From the NCBI GenBank assembly GCA_002007465.1, contig LNAC01000137.1, positions 2,401,767 through 2,465,766 of the forward strand: 64,000 nt of DNA. The letters run 5' to 3'. How positions within the stretch are numbered: position 1 is the first letter of the stretch; each line of letters starts with the position of its first letter. The position numbers and the translations under genes were made by a program. The stretch is from Ailurus styani. Its lineage: Eukaryota; Chordata; Mammalia; Carnivora; Ailuridae. A model generated the notes under the pieces. The model did not search any database, was not told where the DNA came from, and saw only the letters and a list, made by a program, of their open reading frames with translations. Positions 24,455 through 35,509 of the stretch are shown one piece after another.

Positions 24455-24642
24455 GGGCGCCTGGGTGGCTCAGTGGGTTAAGCCTCTGCCTTCGGCTCAG
24501 GTCATGATTTCAGGGTCCTAGGATGGAGCCCCGCATCGGGCTCTCTGCTCAGCAGGGAGCGTGCTTCCCGACCCCCACCCACCTGCCTCTCTGCCTACTT
24601 GTGATCTCTCTGTCAAATCAATAAATAAAATCTTAAAAAAAA
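24455..24642 (+). mobile_element. CAN SINE (SINEC)
   Basis: GGGGCGCCTGGGTGGCTCAG head and AATAAATAAAATCTTAAAA tail. Flanks AGAATGTATTCA / AGAATATTCA. Confidence 0.95.
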
Positions 24643-24704
24643 GAATATTCAAAAACAACTTTTAAGGTTCAGATATCTTCAACCTCTACGTGGTTTGCAA
24701 GTTT

Positions 24705-24875
24705 TCATTTACATAAAAATCACCCATGGTACTTGTTTCAAATAAAGATTCTCAAGTCTTACTTACAGAATCTGTTATAAGAAGTCTGAAATTAAGATGT
24801 ATGTACCTATACTTGTATAAAAGCACCTAAGTGATTATGATGCAATAGACCATGGACTCCATTTGGTAAAACACT
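24705..24875 (+). mobile_element. Possible MER5-type hAT relic
   Basis: Blocks AAAATCACCCATGGTACTTG, AAAGATTCTCAAGTCT and AGCACCTAAGTGATTATGAT follow the MER5 order, at low similarity. Confidence 0.4.
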
Positions 24876-26164
24876 ATCAGTTCTGTAAATATATTTTCCA
24901 AAAGTTGTTTCTTTAAAAACAAAGTAGCATCAGACCTAACTCCTTCCATTTTTTCCCCCTAAAACATTAATAAAGCTGCATAAATTATACTATCTATGTG
25001 AAGTCTTTAGTCTCCCTTGGTAGTTAACCTTTATTCAAAATTAAAAATAGACTAGAGTGGCACTTTGCAAGACTTCTGCAAGTAGTAACTGAGACGATTC
25101 ATATGCCTAGAGGATAAAGCAGTTTATGTGACAGGTGACATTAGGACTGAATGCCAGCTTAGTCCTACATGTGTCCCTTTACCAGTGCAACAGAACTCTA
25201 CCAGATTTTTGGTAAATGAATCTGAGTGTGTATCCTGCATAAAATCCCTTCAGCCCTTCCAGAGACTAAAAATCTACTAAACATGTAAACAATTCAAAAC
25301 TTAAGAAAAAACAGGCTAAAGATTATTGTCCAAATAATGGTACTTATCATAGGTGCTTATTAAATGTTTATCCATTCCCTAGGAAACAAATAGCTGCAAC
25401 TACAAATAAAAATCTGAATCTTTTAGAATTCAAAAAATGTGGCTTTAGACCAAAAGTAGCCAATTCACTAGATAAACTAAGTAAAACATTAGAAAATCAT
25501 CAGGATACAGTTTTGTCCTCTTGGCTTTATTCAGTATTTACTGATTATAAACTATCCATTAATCTAAAAATTTGCTAATTCAAATACCTTTTTACATGAA
25601 TTCTCACACCATTACCAACTGCCCAGCAAAACAAAACAAAAAGACTCAAATTCATAGCTAGGTCTTGTCTAAAGAGAAAAGATCTAGAGACAGTGACAGA
25701 AAAGCTTATAACTATGTGTTTTTGGCAATTATCCACTTAATAGGTACAAGCATCTCAACACAGATTTTGCAATTCTGGAAAGTCTATCTGGGATGTAAGC
25801 TGTATTCCTGAAACTCCTGCATTCTTAATGCTGAAGGAATGCAACCTCTCTTAACACAGCACCTTTCTATTGTACTTCTTAGGCAAACCAGTACTTATAT
25901 AAACACAATCAATCTCTCTTTGAAACAATTATTGGCAACTAGAGTATTCTACATGGTCGAAATATTAACAAAAAAGATGAACTCAATTTGGGCTGCCCCA
26001 AACTTTTATACCAAATATCACAACAGGAGGAGGAAAAGTAGGAAAGGCTATTACAGAAAGATTGTTAAAAACAGATAAAACTAATTGGGCCCAAAGAACA
26101 CACCGTCTAATATACATACCTGGCCCTTTCCCTAACCACCCCCCCACATCCACTTTGGCTTTAT

Positions 26165-26194
26165 TTTTTTTTTCAAGATTTTACTTATTCATTT

Positions 26195-26234
<40 letters not shown>

Positions 26235-26378
26235 GAGCACGAGCAGGGGGAGAGGCAGAGGGAGAAGCAGACTCCCCCGCTGAGCTGGGAGCCTAACGCG
26301 GGGCTCGATCCCAGAACCTGGAGATCGTGACCTGAGCTGAAGGCAGACACTTAACCATCTAAGCCACCCAGGCGCCCC
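26165..26378 (-). mobile_element. CAN SINE with (GA)n expansion
   Basis: Reverse copy with a long GAGAGA tract (26200-26231). CCACTTTGGCTTTA is duplicated on both sides. It lies about 26 bp from a plus-strand SINE, making an inverted pair. Confidence 0.95.
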
Positions 26379-26404
26379 TCCACTTTGGCTTTAAAATTGC
26401 TTTG

Positions 26405-26575
26405 ATAGGTGGCTGTCGGTTAAGTGACTGCCTTCGGCTCAGGTCATGATTCCGGAATCCTGGGATGGCGTCCCTTAACTGGGCTCCCAGCTCCGCGGGG
26501 AGTCTGCTTCTCCCTCTGACCTTCTCCACTCTCATGCTCTCTCTCACTCTCTCAAATAAATGAAATCTTAAAAAA
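26405..26575 (+). mobile_element. CAN SINE, 5'-truncated
   Basis: Begins within the head (GGTGGCTGTCGGTTAAGTGA); the rest of the body and the AAATAAATGAAATCTT tail are present. Flanks TTGCTTTGAT / TTGTTTTGAT. Confidence 0.9.
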
Positions 26576-26949
26576 AATTGTTTTGATAATACCATTACCT
26601 TTTAACTGCTAGTAAGTAGTAATGGTTACCCAAAAAAACCTTAAACCAGGTTTTGGGTTTCAACACTGTGTTTAATCTTAATAAGTATATAGCAGGGAAC
26701 ATTTTTCATTATATTACGTATTGTCCCAAACTTATCTTTCACCAAAAGACAACAATGGTTTATGGCCCCAAGTTCCCCTCTTTAAGAACTATGGATAATT
26801 ATGCTTCTTCAGGTTATGCTAATTTTCCAAAGTGTGGATCATTTTATTTCCATTATAGGCCTTCCTAACCCAAGGTAGGTTATAGGTTGTTTTAAAAATG
26901 AAGTCTTATTTCTAAAAGATGAGTGCAGAAACAATTTTAGGGATTTATT

Positions 26950-27161
26950 TTTTATTTTTTTTTTTAAGATTTTTTTTATTTATTCATTTGACACAGAGAG
27001 AGAGAGATTACAAGTAGGCAGAGAGGCAGGCAGAGAGGAGAGAGGAGGAAGCAGGCTCCCCGCCGAGCAGAGAGCCCGATGTGGGCCTCGATCCCAGGAC
27101 CCTGGGATCATGACCTGAGCCGAAGGCAGCGGCCCTAACCCACTGAGCCACCCAGGCGCCC
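26950..27161 (-). mobile_element. CAN SINE (SINEC)
   Basis: Complete reverse copy; CAATTTTAGGGATTTA is repeated on both sides. Confidence 0.96.
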
Positions 27162-27554
27162 AATTTTAGGGATTTAAAGGTTCATATGAATTGGCCTGGC
27201 TGCGCACATTTCTCTCCCTCTTCTTATCTAACAAAACTTTAGAAACCCCCCACTCTTATGCCCAAATTATTTTACTTCTTATTTATGCACCTGTCCTCCC
27301 AATTCTGTGGGAATTTGTAATGTATCTCATACAGCCTAAGTGCAAAATTCATCCATTCATTTACTGAACACCTTTAAGTATCAAAACAGAATTTCCTAGA
27401 TTCCTAGACGCAAGGATGAATAAATGCAGTCCCTTCAACTCAGGTACAAACCCAATGGAGGAACTCTAGACAAGAGCTAAATGCTGTAGGGGTATTGCAC
27501 AAGGTAAAATGGAGCTGAAAAAGAACAAGATCAGAAGTTGAACCAAGCACTAAC

Positions 27555-27628
27555 GTATGTATGTACGTATGTATATGTTTGTGTGTGCGTGTATATACAG
27601 ATATATATCTATACAGACACACACACAA
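27555..27628. repeat. Mixed GTAT / TG / AT / CA microsatellite
   Basis: GTATGTATGTACGTATGTAT, then TGTGTGTGCG, ATATATATCT and ACACACACAC. Confidence 0.85.
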
Positions 27629-28179
27629 GACAAAAATATAGCCATAATTCCACTCATGAACCAGATGTGTTTTCATTAGGGAGTGGGGAGGAACCTACAA
27701 GCACATAGTTTTGTCACCACTGAACTGGCAAAAACAGTAATCAAAAACACTGATGAAAAATGCCAAGGTAAATTAAATAGCTCTCTATGCAAAATAGAAC
27801 TTCCTCACAAGAGTTAAAAAAAAAAAAAAGACTACAATAAATCTTAGCAAGCAACCCTGCTTGTTTACAATCAATTCCTTCTTTCAGAGGGCACAAATTT
27901 TTAGATTCGGTACCAGGAAAGTAATGACCACCCGTATTTTTGAATAACAAATTTAAGATACTAGGTTTATTCAACCAACTTTTTTTTGAGCTTCGGTGCT
28001 ATGAGACTAGTAGAAATCTCCAACTATTTTGCCATATTCTTTGGCCATAACATCCCTTGGCATCTTTCCAAAGCAAAGGCCCCATTCAGAGTGGTTCTGA
28101 TTTAATTCTTCAGTTACATTTAGTCTCTCTTTGTCTATCATTTCAGCTCATTTTAGGTGCTCTTTCCTCTAAATATTCA

Positions 28180-28480
28180 CCAATTAGTTAAAAGGTTATT
28201 GAGGAACACATCATCAACCTACAGAATACTAGCTGCAAAGGGAAAAATAACCTTCTCTCTCCAAAATAAATAAATAAAATCTTTAAAAAAAAGAAAGGAA
28301 AAAAAATTTACAGAAAAACACGAGCCAACCAGAAAAACTGAATATTATTTTTAAAACACCACCTCCAGTGTAGTAACTGATTTATCCAAGAATTATCAAT
28401 TGACAAATAACTAGTTAAAAGGTTACTGAGGAACACAAAATCAACCCACAGATTACTAAGTGCAAAGAAGAAAATAATCC
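28180..28480 (+). repeat. Diverged direct repeat of about 75 bp around an orphan SINE tail
   Basis: Copy A (about 28180-28254) and copy B (about 28405-28481) share TAGTTAAAAGGTTA-TGAGGAACACA and following blocks at roughly 80% identity. Between them, 28255-28300 reads like only the last 40 nt of a SINE (CTCTCTCC then AAATAAATAAATAAAATCTT). Confidence 0.6.
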
Positions 28481-29240
28481 TTCACAATGAAGAAACCCAA
28501 CAGTCACCACCCTACCCAAATAACCAAACTTAACGATCACTAATAGTGGAACAACCTAACCACATGGAATGAAGTGCCTTTTGATGTAATATACCGTTCT
28601 ACCCCAAAATATTTAAACCAAATATTATCAAAGCTCTCAGTTTAGACCTAACCAACCACAAAGTTTTCAGGAAATAACAAAAGATGAAGGGACAAGTGAT
28701 ACCACACACAAAAAAATCAAATCGACCCAGAAAATGAGAAGCTTTTACTAGAAAATTGTCTTGGATTCTTCAAACTATATTCCCGGGAGAAAGGCGGGGG
28801 GGGGGGGCATGGACTATTCAAGAGACACAACAAAATGATGCCTGTAAACCCAGATTAGATTCTGACAAAATAAAGTTAAAGAAAATAAAGAAAAAAAGAA
28901 AGAAAATCCCATGGATCATATTTTTGGGACAACTGGGGAAATGTGAACAGGAACTGGACTTTAGAAATGATACATTATTACTATTAGTTTTCTCAGGTGA
29001 GAAAACAGTATGGTTATATAACGGCATCAATGTCCTTATATAAAAGAATGATGAAATATAAGGGGCTGAAATATGTGTGGATTTACTTTCAATTAAGTAT
29101 GTATATGGAGATAAAACAAGTCAGGAGAAACGGTTAACAGTTGTTGATTCTAGGTGAAGAACTGTATTGCAGGCATTCATTGCACTTTCAACTTTTCTCT
29201 GTGTACTTAACTTTGCAGGTAAAACTTTAGGTTAATTTCT
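28320..29240 (+). mobile_element. Old L1 (L1M) 3'UTR, sense
   Basis: Blocks such as CAGTCACCACCCTACCCA, AAGATGAAGGGACAAG, GGATTCTTCAAACTATATTC, GGGACAACTGGGGAAATGTG and TTTCAACTTTTCT occur in the order of an L1M 3'UTR. A run of about 12 Gs lies at 28796-28807. No coding sequence survives. Confidence 0.7.
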
Positions 29241-30653
29241 TTTCCTGTAAATTTTCACTACCATCTCTTCCATTTAAAACACCACAGTTGTGAAATATTC
29301 AAGGTCATGACATTTCGGTGTCTTTACAATTTTAGATAACTTAAGAATTAACAAGTTCTGGAAACTTTCAATAAAACCTTAGGACATTACTACTCCTCAG
29401 CTTTCAACTGACAAAATATAAGCCCATCTCAGAAAAACGGTAGGTATACATAAACAGATTTGATAAAATAATTTTGAGACGTGAGACTTTGCATTCTTGG
29501 GCATTGTGACAGCATGTAAAATGTAAACAGGATTTCAGTACTGAAATCAGTCAACGAGCAAACACAAAATTTAATTTAGCAAGCTTTCCCAACGTAATGA
29601 CATTTACAGTCACCCAGACGATTCAAGAGGAACTCCAACCTTGCCTTATCTCTGTCAACCTCCAAAACAGCCTCTACCTTCTAAGCTGGGGATTTAAAAA
29701 ACAAAAACCTAAGTGTGGTTCGTTACCACGGCAACGGGAAATTTCAGGAAATTGAGACTGCAGGGCTAGCTAGCCTCCATTTTAAAAACTATTTACCTAA
29801 ACATACCAGGACTTAAGTCGAAAAACAAATAGAATGACATCTTTCATAAGGTACCAGTTTCCTCTTTCAAACTAAAAGGTAGTTTTTACCAAAATTCTGA
29901 ATAAAGAGCAAAAGAAACAAATCATTTTACTAAATATCTGATTTTCACTATATTTATAGGCCATTTACATTCAGTACTAAAGCAGATGCTTTTATTTACA
30001 GTGGCCAAAACAAGAGTTCTCATCTCCAATTTATCAAATTCTGCAATATTTGTGTCGCTTGCAAACGAAAATGAAATGCGTACAGAAAAAAGAGGAAAAG
30101 AAGGAAGTAAAAGAAAACCACACAATTCCCAAATGTCGGCATAACCATACTCTTCTCCTACACTGCTTCCTTCTTCATTCGCACTGGCAAGAGACTATTT
30201 CTCCAGATGAGTTTCGTCTCCGATTATTTCTCAAACTGGTAACCTACTTCTAGGTATATCGGAGAGGGGACAGAGGAAACACTGTCAAGTTCTTCGAAAA
30301 CAGCGACTACACGTTAAAGTAATCAATTCCTAACCACCCTAATTTCAAAACAAAATGATATCAAAGAAAGGCATCCCACAGGAGTAGTTCCATGAACCCA
30401 AACAGGACGAAGCAGCTTCCTGGTTATTGTCTAAATTAAATATTTGTTCATATTAAAGCCTAAGACAGAGAAACCAAAAATAATTTCAGATCTCAGTCAG
30501 CTCTTGCTCCCCTTCCCACATTCTTCTAATCCCGGTCCTCCGGGTCCATGAGACCCCGATTCCTTCCTCCGGCGAACATGGCTGGAGTACTCGGACGAAC
30601 ACAGACGTGAAGAGAAGAGGTCGCCACGAGGCCCCACCACTCTCTTTCCTCAC

Positions 30654-30680
30654 CTGCTCCGGGGCGCCGTCTCCTGACAT
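30654..30680 (-). CDS. CSTF3: CSTF3 (CstF-77) exon 1, coding part
   Basis: ATG at 30680 opens MSGDGAPEQ; the human protein begins MSGDGATEQ. It is followed by a strong donor CAG/GTGAGG. The 27 coding nt end in phase 0 and join exon 2. The start is chosen because it matches the known N-terminus. The open frame that continues to 30486 past the donor is intronic. The 5'UTR continues rightward on the minus strand; its start cannot be fixed from sequence. Confidence 0.95.
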
Positions 30681-31140
30681 GGCCTCAGCTGATTAGAAAG
30701 AGAGAACTGGCCCGCGATGCGAAGCTAGAAAAGAAAAATTAAACTAAAAACCACCCCAAACCAGTAAAGTTATCCCCTGCCCAGCGGAGCCAGACCGCCA
30801 ACACGAAACGCCACCGCCCACTCAGATATGAATTAAAATGGCTGCGCCCCTGCCGGACGAGAAGAGAGGTGTGGCTTCTGCATTAACTTCCGGGGCAGTG
30901 GGCGAAGCTAAGATCGCAACTCGCCAGTTACTCGGTCGCGCAGAAGCAGAGAGGACCCAGAAGTGGGCCCAATACCTGTGCTGACGTCACGACCCTGGTC
31001 TAGGGGAGCTGTTGCTGAGCTGGCTAAGATCGGCTGGGAGGCGGGAAACTGTTTAGCCTGGAGGCTCGCGCGCCTTTTGGAATTTAATTATCAAGCTGTG
31101 GAACCTGGTTTTTCACTGTTGAAGCCTGACTGCCAATCAG
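30681..31140 (-). promoter_or_regulatory. CSTF3: CSTF3 5'UTR and CpG-enriched promoter
   Basis: About two dozen CpGs occur in 30661-31080, far above the A/T-rich flanks. Motifs seen: YY1-like AAAATGGCTGC (30835-30845), an ETS core ACTTCCGG (30886-30893; CCGGAAGT on the minus strand), a full palindromic CRE TGACGTCA (30982-30989) and a CCAAT box (31133-31137). There is no TATA box in a fitting place. This is a typical housekeeping promoter and may be bidirectional; in human a divergent non-coding transcript is annotated here (from memory). Confidence 0.75.
30982..30989. promoter_or_regulatory. CRE (ATF/CREB) palindrome
   Basis: Perfect TGACGTCA about 300 bp upstream of the CSTF3 start codon, inside the CpG-rich interval. 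Confidence 0.7.
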
Positions 31141-32517
31141 TTTAGCTCAGGCAAACTGGCCATCTTAGGGCAATGCTAAGTTTAAATGCCTTCTATATTT
31201 TGGAGGTAAGGAATATATCGAGGTTTTCTATGGTCTGAACTAATGCTTTTTATGCTTCTTAGGGATGAGAGGAACAGATCGAACCCATATTAATATATAC
31301 CGCCACTATCTCCTACTGTGTCTAAGGTTTTAACGTCTGTAAGGTCCTGGTTTTAAGCTCAGCATACCACCATGATTCCTCGCATGCAAAGTGGAGGTAA
31401 TAGCAGTCAGACTCTAGAGCCAGACTCCATTCATTTGAATCCTGGCTTCGTCTCTCACTTGAGGAGTATTCATGAACAATTTAACTTTGCCGGTGCCTCA
31501 GTTTCCTTTTGCCTATAGATAGGAATAACAGTAGTACCTGCAATTTAAATAAGGTGTGCATGTGAAAGTGCTCAGAGCGGGTCTGGCATAGCCCAAGATT
31601 AAGTGAGAACAGGTCTCTTCTCAAACTAATTTCCAGTTAAAGTTCATCATATTGTGTCTCCTTTCATCCTCCTCGCTAAAAGCGCCTGCACATGCCAAAG
31701 TAAACTTCAACTTTTCCCATACACACCTTATTCTTTTCAGTGTGCGTCCTTCTGCTTGTATTTCCACCTCCCTTTGCACAGCCTGAATTCTTACCCTTCC
31801 AAGTAATCGGACACATGAAGAAAAGATATGTGTTAACACAAAGATGTAAATGTTTATTGCACCATCCAACAATAGAGGACATTATATATATTACAAAACA
31901 TCTCTACAATGCAATGTTATGGGGCCAGTAAACTGATGCTAATGTACAATGACTGACAGATAATCCGTGATATTGTTACCTGAAAAAGAATGCAAAAATA
32001 GTGCACATTATATAGGAGATATATATATACACACACACACATTACTTTAAAATATTAAAAGATGAAAAGCAGTTATCTCCAGATTGGGTGTCACATAATT
32101 TTCCTTTTTATCTGTTTTCTGAGTTTGTCTATGATTAATTAATGTAAGAATAAGTCTTTAAGAATAGTATTCACACACATACAAAAGAATAGCATTCATG
32201 TTCTATTCTTCAAAGTTGGACTCAAATGCTGTTTTTTTCCTAATATTTTTATGAAAAACTTCAGAGATAAAAGTTCAAAGAATAATCCAATGAATACCTA
32301 TGTCCCCAACACCTTGATCCAGTGACTAACATTTTGACATGTTTGCTTTATGCATATGTATTTACATGTGTAGTATGCTTTTTGCAAAATAATTTGAAAG
32401 CAAATACAAACATCATGACACTTCATCCAAAAATAAACCAGTTTATGTTTTCTGAGAATGAGGCATTCTCCTCTGTAACTATAGTATCATTATCACACCT
32501 AAGAAAATTAGTGATTA

Positions 32518-32714
32518 GGGCGCCTGGGTAGCTCAGTGGGTGGATGCCTCTGCCTTCAGCTCAGGTCATGATCTCAGGGTCCCGGGATCGAGGCCCGCAT
32601 CGGGCTCTCTGCTCAGCGGAAAGCCTGCTTCCCCCTCCTCTCTCTGCCTGCCTCTCTGCCTACTTGTGATCTCTATCTCTGTGTCAAATAAATAAATAAA
32701 ATCTTTAAAAAAAA
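32518..32714 (+). mobile_element. CAN SINE (SINEC)
   Basis: Perfect 17-bp target duplication AAGAAAATTAGTGATTA before and after the element. Confidence 0.97.
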
Positions 32715-32969
32715 AGAAAATTAGTGATTATTTCCTAACATTATTTACTATTCAGGTTATATTCAAATTTTCCCAGTTATCCCAAAAATGTCTTTTTGGA
32801 GTTTTTTTTTTTACAAATCAGGATACAATAAAGTTTCAAGCATTGCATTTAGTAGTTATATTTCTTCAGTCGCTTTTATTCTAGAAATAGTCCTCTCATC
32901 TTTTTATTTTTTGAGTTTTTTATGAGACCTGACTGGGTTTTTGTTTTGTTTTGTTTTTTTAAAGGTCCA

Positions 32970-33173
32970 CTCTTTTTTTTTTTTTAAGATTTTACTTTCT
33001 TAAGATTTGACAGAGACACAGTGAGAGAGGGAACACAAGCAGGGCGAGTGGGAGAGGGAGAAGCAGTCTTCCCCGCTGAGCGGGAAGCCGGATGCAGGGC
33101 TGGATCCCAGGACCCTAGGATCAGGACCTGGGCTGAAAGCAGACGATTAACGACTGAGCCACCCAGGCGCCCC
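32970..33173 (-). mobile_element. CAN SINE with odd 3' tail
   Basis: Reverse copy ending CCACCCAGGCGCCCC. Its target duplication CCTGACTGG lies at 33173 and again at about 32929. The intervening 35 bp beyond the normal A-tail (GTTTTGTTTTG and AAAGGTCCACTC on the plus strand) are extra tail sequence. Confidence 0.9.
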
Positions 33174-33754
33174 TGACTGGTTTTCTTCAGGAATGTCCCA
33201 TATTCTGGATCTATCCAAAAGTGTACTCTAAAGGAGTGATAAGATTCAGGTTAAACATTTTGACAAGAAGGGGTACCTGGGTGGCCCATTTTGTATTATG
33301 TCAGGAATACATCAAACTACTAATTTGGTGCTAAGTTTGATCACTTGTTTGGGTGGTGACTATCAGTTCTCTCCTTTAGGAACATTTCACCCTTTGTAGT
33401 TAAGGAGCAGATAATTGCCAGTAAGGCGTTGGCACAAGTGCCAATTGCTGTTTCCCAACAATTTTCACCACAGTTTTGTCATCTACTAATAAATCTTTCC
33501 TGAATTAATAGTGAAATGCTTGGTGATTAAATAAAATTTTTTAAATTCTATTTTTCCTTCTACATTAATAGTTCTGTGAAAAAGAACTCTTCCTCATTAA
33601 TACATAAAAGTTGAGTAAGTGCTTAATTTTTTCCCCTTTAATGACAAATTTTCAAAGTAAAGATTTTGATTTAATATCTCCTTCAAGTAGCAGGAAATGA
33701 ATTTTTTTCTGGCTTTTTCTCTTTGAGTATCATTGTGGATTCATGAGTTTTTTA

Positions 33755-33796
33755 AGACTTAAGTTGTTTAAAAAAAAAAGGAGACTTAAGTTGTTT
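33755..33796. repeat. 15-bp direct repeat flanking a bare A-tract
   Basis: AGACTTAAGTTGTTT occurs at 33755-33769 and 33782-33796, separated only by A10GG. It looks like a target-site duplication around a retroinsertion that kept nothing but its poly(A). Confidence 0.7.
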
Positions 33797-34239
33797 CAAC
33801 CAATTATAATGATTATTCTTTGGGAGCCAGTACTAGTCCCTTTATACTGGGTAACTGGATCCCATGTCTTCTTGACATGATGCCATTAGTTTTGGGAAAC
33901 TTCCTGACTTACTGGCACAAAATGTCTTAGACTCACTTATGTATCTTCCCTCTTACAGAATTGTACCCTCCCTGTCACAGACCTAGAGTCAGTAATTTCT
34001 CCAGGGTACATTGGTTCCTTCAGTTGGAAATGGTAATAGAAACAAAATGTGGGTAATAGATGTCCTTTGCTACTGGTGCCATTGTTTTAGGCCTTTTCAG
34101 TGTTCAGAGATAGGAAATGTATTTTTTAAATTATGAGTTCATTTATTGATTTCCAATTCAAATTAACAGATTGTCTTTTTTTCTTTATTGATTCTACATT
34201 TGTATCTCATTTCTCTTACTCTTGGCCCTTACAAAATAC

Positions 34240-35210
34240 ATTTAAAAGTTTTTAGATTACATCAAAATAAAAAGCTTCTACACAGCAAAGGAAACTATCA
34301 ACAAAACTAAAAGACAACCTACTGATAAAGGGTTAGTATCTAAAATGTATACAGAACTTATAACTCAACAGCAAAAAAAAAATAATAATAATAATCCAAT
34401 TAAAAAATAGGCAGAAGACATAAACAGATAATTCTCCAAAGAAGACATCCAGATGTCAAACACAAAAAGATGCTTAACATCCCTCATCATCAAGGAAATG
34501 CAAATCAAAACCACAATGAAATATTACCTCACACCTGTCAGAATGGCTAAAATCAACACAGAAATAAGTGTTGATGAGGATGTAGAAAAAAGGACCCCTC
34601 AGGCACTGCTGGTGAGAATGCAAACTGATGTAGCCACCTGTGAAAATGGTATGGACGGTCCTCAAAAATTTCAAAATAGAATTGTTATATGACCTATTAA
34701 TTCCACTATTGGGTATTTATGAAAACATTAATTCTAAAGGATATATACACCCCCATATTTATTGCAGCATTATTTACAATGGCCAAATTACGGAAGCAGC
34801 TGAAGTGTTCATCGATAGATGAATGGATAAAGATGTGGTACACACCCCCCACACACACAATGGAGTAGTATTCAACCATAAAAAAGAACGAAATCTGGTC
34901 ATTTGCAACAACATGGGCGAATCTAGAGAGTATAATGCTAAGCAAAATAAGTCAGTAGAGAAATACAAATACCACATGATTTCACTCATATGTGGAATTT
35001 AGGAAAGAAAACAAATGGACAAAGGGAAAAAAAGAACCTAAAAAAGAGACTCTTAATTGTAGAGAACAAACACATGGTTACAAGAGGGGAGGTGGGTGGT
35101 AGGATAGATGAAATAGGTGAAGGGGATTAAGAGTATACTTATCTTGATGAGTCCTGAGTAACATATAAAATTGTTGATCACTAAAAAACAAAAAATTAGG
35201 AGTTTCTAGT
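34240..35210 (+). mobile_element. L1 3' end (ORF2 C-terminus plus 3'UTR), sense
   Basis: Translates in broken frames to L1 ORF2 C-terminal sequence (such as ITREIQ-like and [12 protein letters not shown], and the TCENGMDG/W region). It continues into the 'mounted L1' 3' part (AATGGATAAAGATGTGGTAC) and an A-rich end near 35190-35210. 5'-truncated, not coding. Confidence 0.85.
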
Positions 35211-35283
35211 TTAAAATACTAATACTAAAATATCAATATCAATACATTTTCTGAGTGATGTTTAAGTCTTCCTTAAAATTCTC

Positions 35284-35487
35284 TTTTTTTTTTTAAGATT
35301 TTATTTATTTGTCAGAGAGAGAGAGAGAGAGAGCAGAGCACAAGTAGGCAGAGCGGTAGGCAGAGGCAGAGAGAGAAGCAGGTTCCCCGCTGAGCAAGGA
35401 GCCTGATGCGGAACTCAATCCCAGGACCCTGGGATCATGAGCTGAGCTGAAGGCAAATGCTTAACCGACTGAGCCACCCAGGCGTTC
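35284..35487 (-). mobile_element. CAN SINE, left arm of a head-to-head pair
   Basis: Reverse copy with GAGAGA expansion, ending CCACCCAGGCGTTCC. Its head lies only 22 bp from the head of the next plus-strand SINE. Confidence 0.94.
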
Positions 35488-35509
35488 CTTCTTTAAAATT
35501 CTTCTTGTT

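Larger units (their letters stand above)
16029..30653 (-). other. CSTF3: CSTF3 intron 1 (about 14.6 kb)
   Basis: Runs from the strong donor CAG/GTGAGG at exon 1 to the acceptor CCTCCAG/GCAG at exon 2. It holds SINEs, two hAT relics, an antisense L1 (21.5-22.8 kb) and a sense L1 3'UTR (28.3-29.24 kb). I recognise nothing in 17671-18732, 18940-19619, 20035-21500, 23371-23925, 24876-26164, 27162-28179 and 29241-30480 beyond A/T-rich unique intron and the microsatellite at 27555-27625. Confidence 0.9.
32220..34240 (-). mobile_element. Ancient L1 (L1ME-like) 3' region, antisense
   Basis: Contains the ordered antisense blocks ATGACACTTCATCCAAAAAT, ATTATCACACCTAAGAAAAT, TCCCAGTTATCCCAAAAATG, CAAGCATTGCATTTAGTAGT, GATTCAGGTTAAACATTTTG and ATTTCTCCAGGGTACATTGG typical of this old L1 end. 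Two SINEs interrupt it. No reading frame remains. Confidence 0.6.

Noticed and set aside
30486..30653. Open frame continuing from the CSTF3 start codon past exon 1
   Set aside because: Residues after MSGDGAPEQ do not match CstF-77, and a strong GTGAGG donor ends the exon. The rest is intron.
32518..32600. tRNA-like A and B boxes in SINE heads
   Set aside because: They belong to tRNA-Lys-derived SINEs with A-tails and target duplications. No cloverleaf-forming true tRNA gene was seen.
33265..33290. Short GGGGTACCTGGGTGGCCCA match to a SINE head
   Set aside because: Only about 19 bp with no body, tail or target duplication. It may be chance or a tiny remnant.
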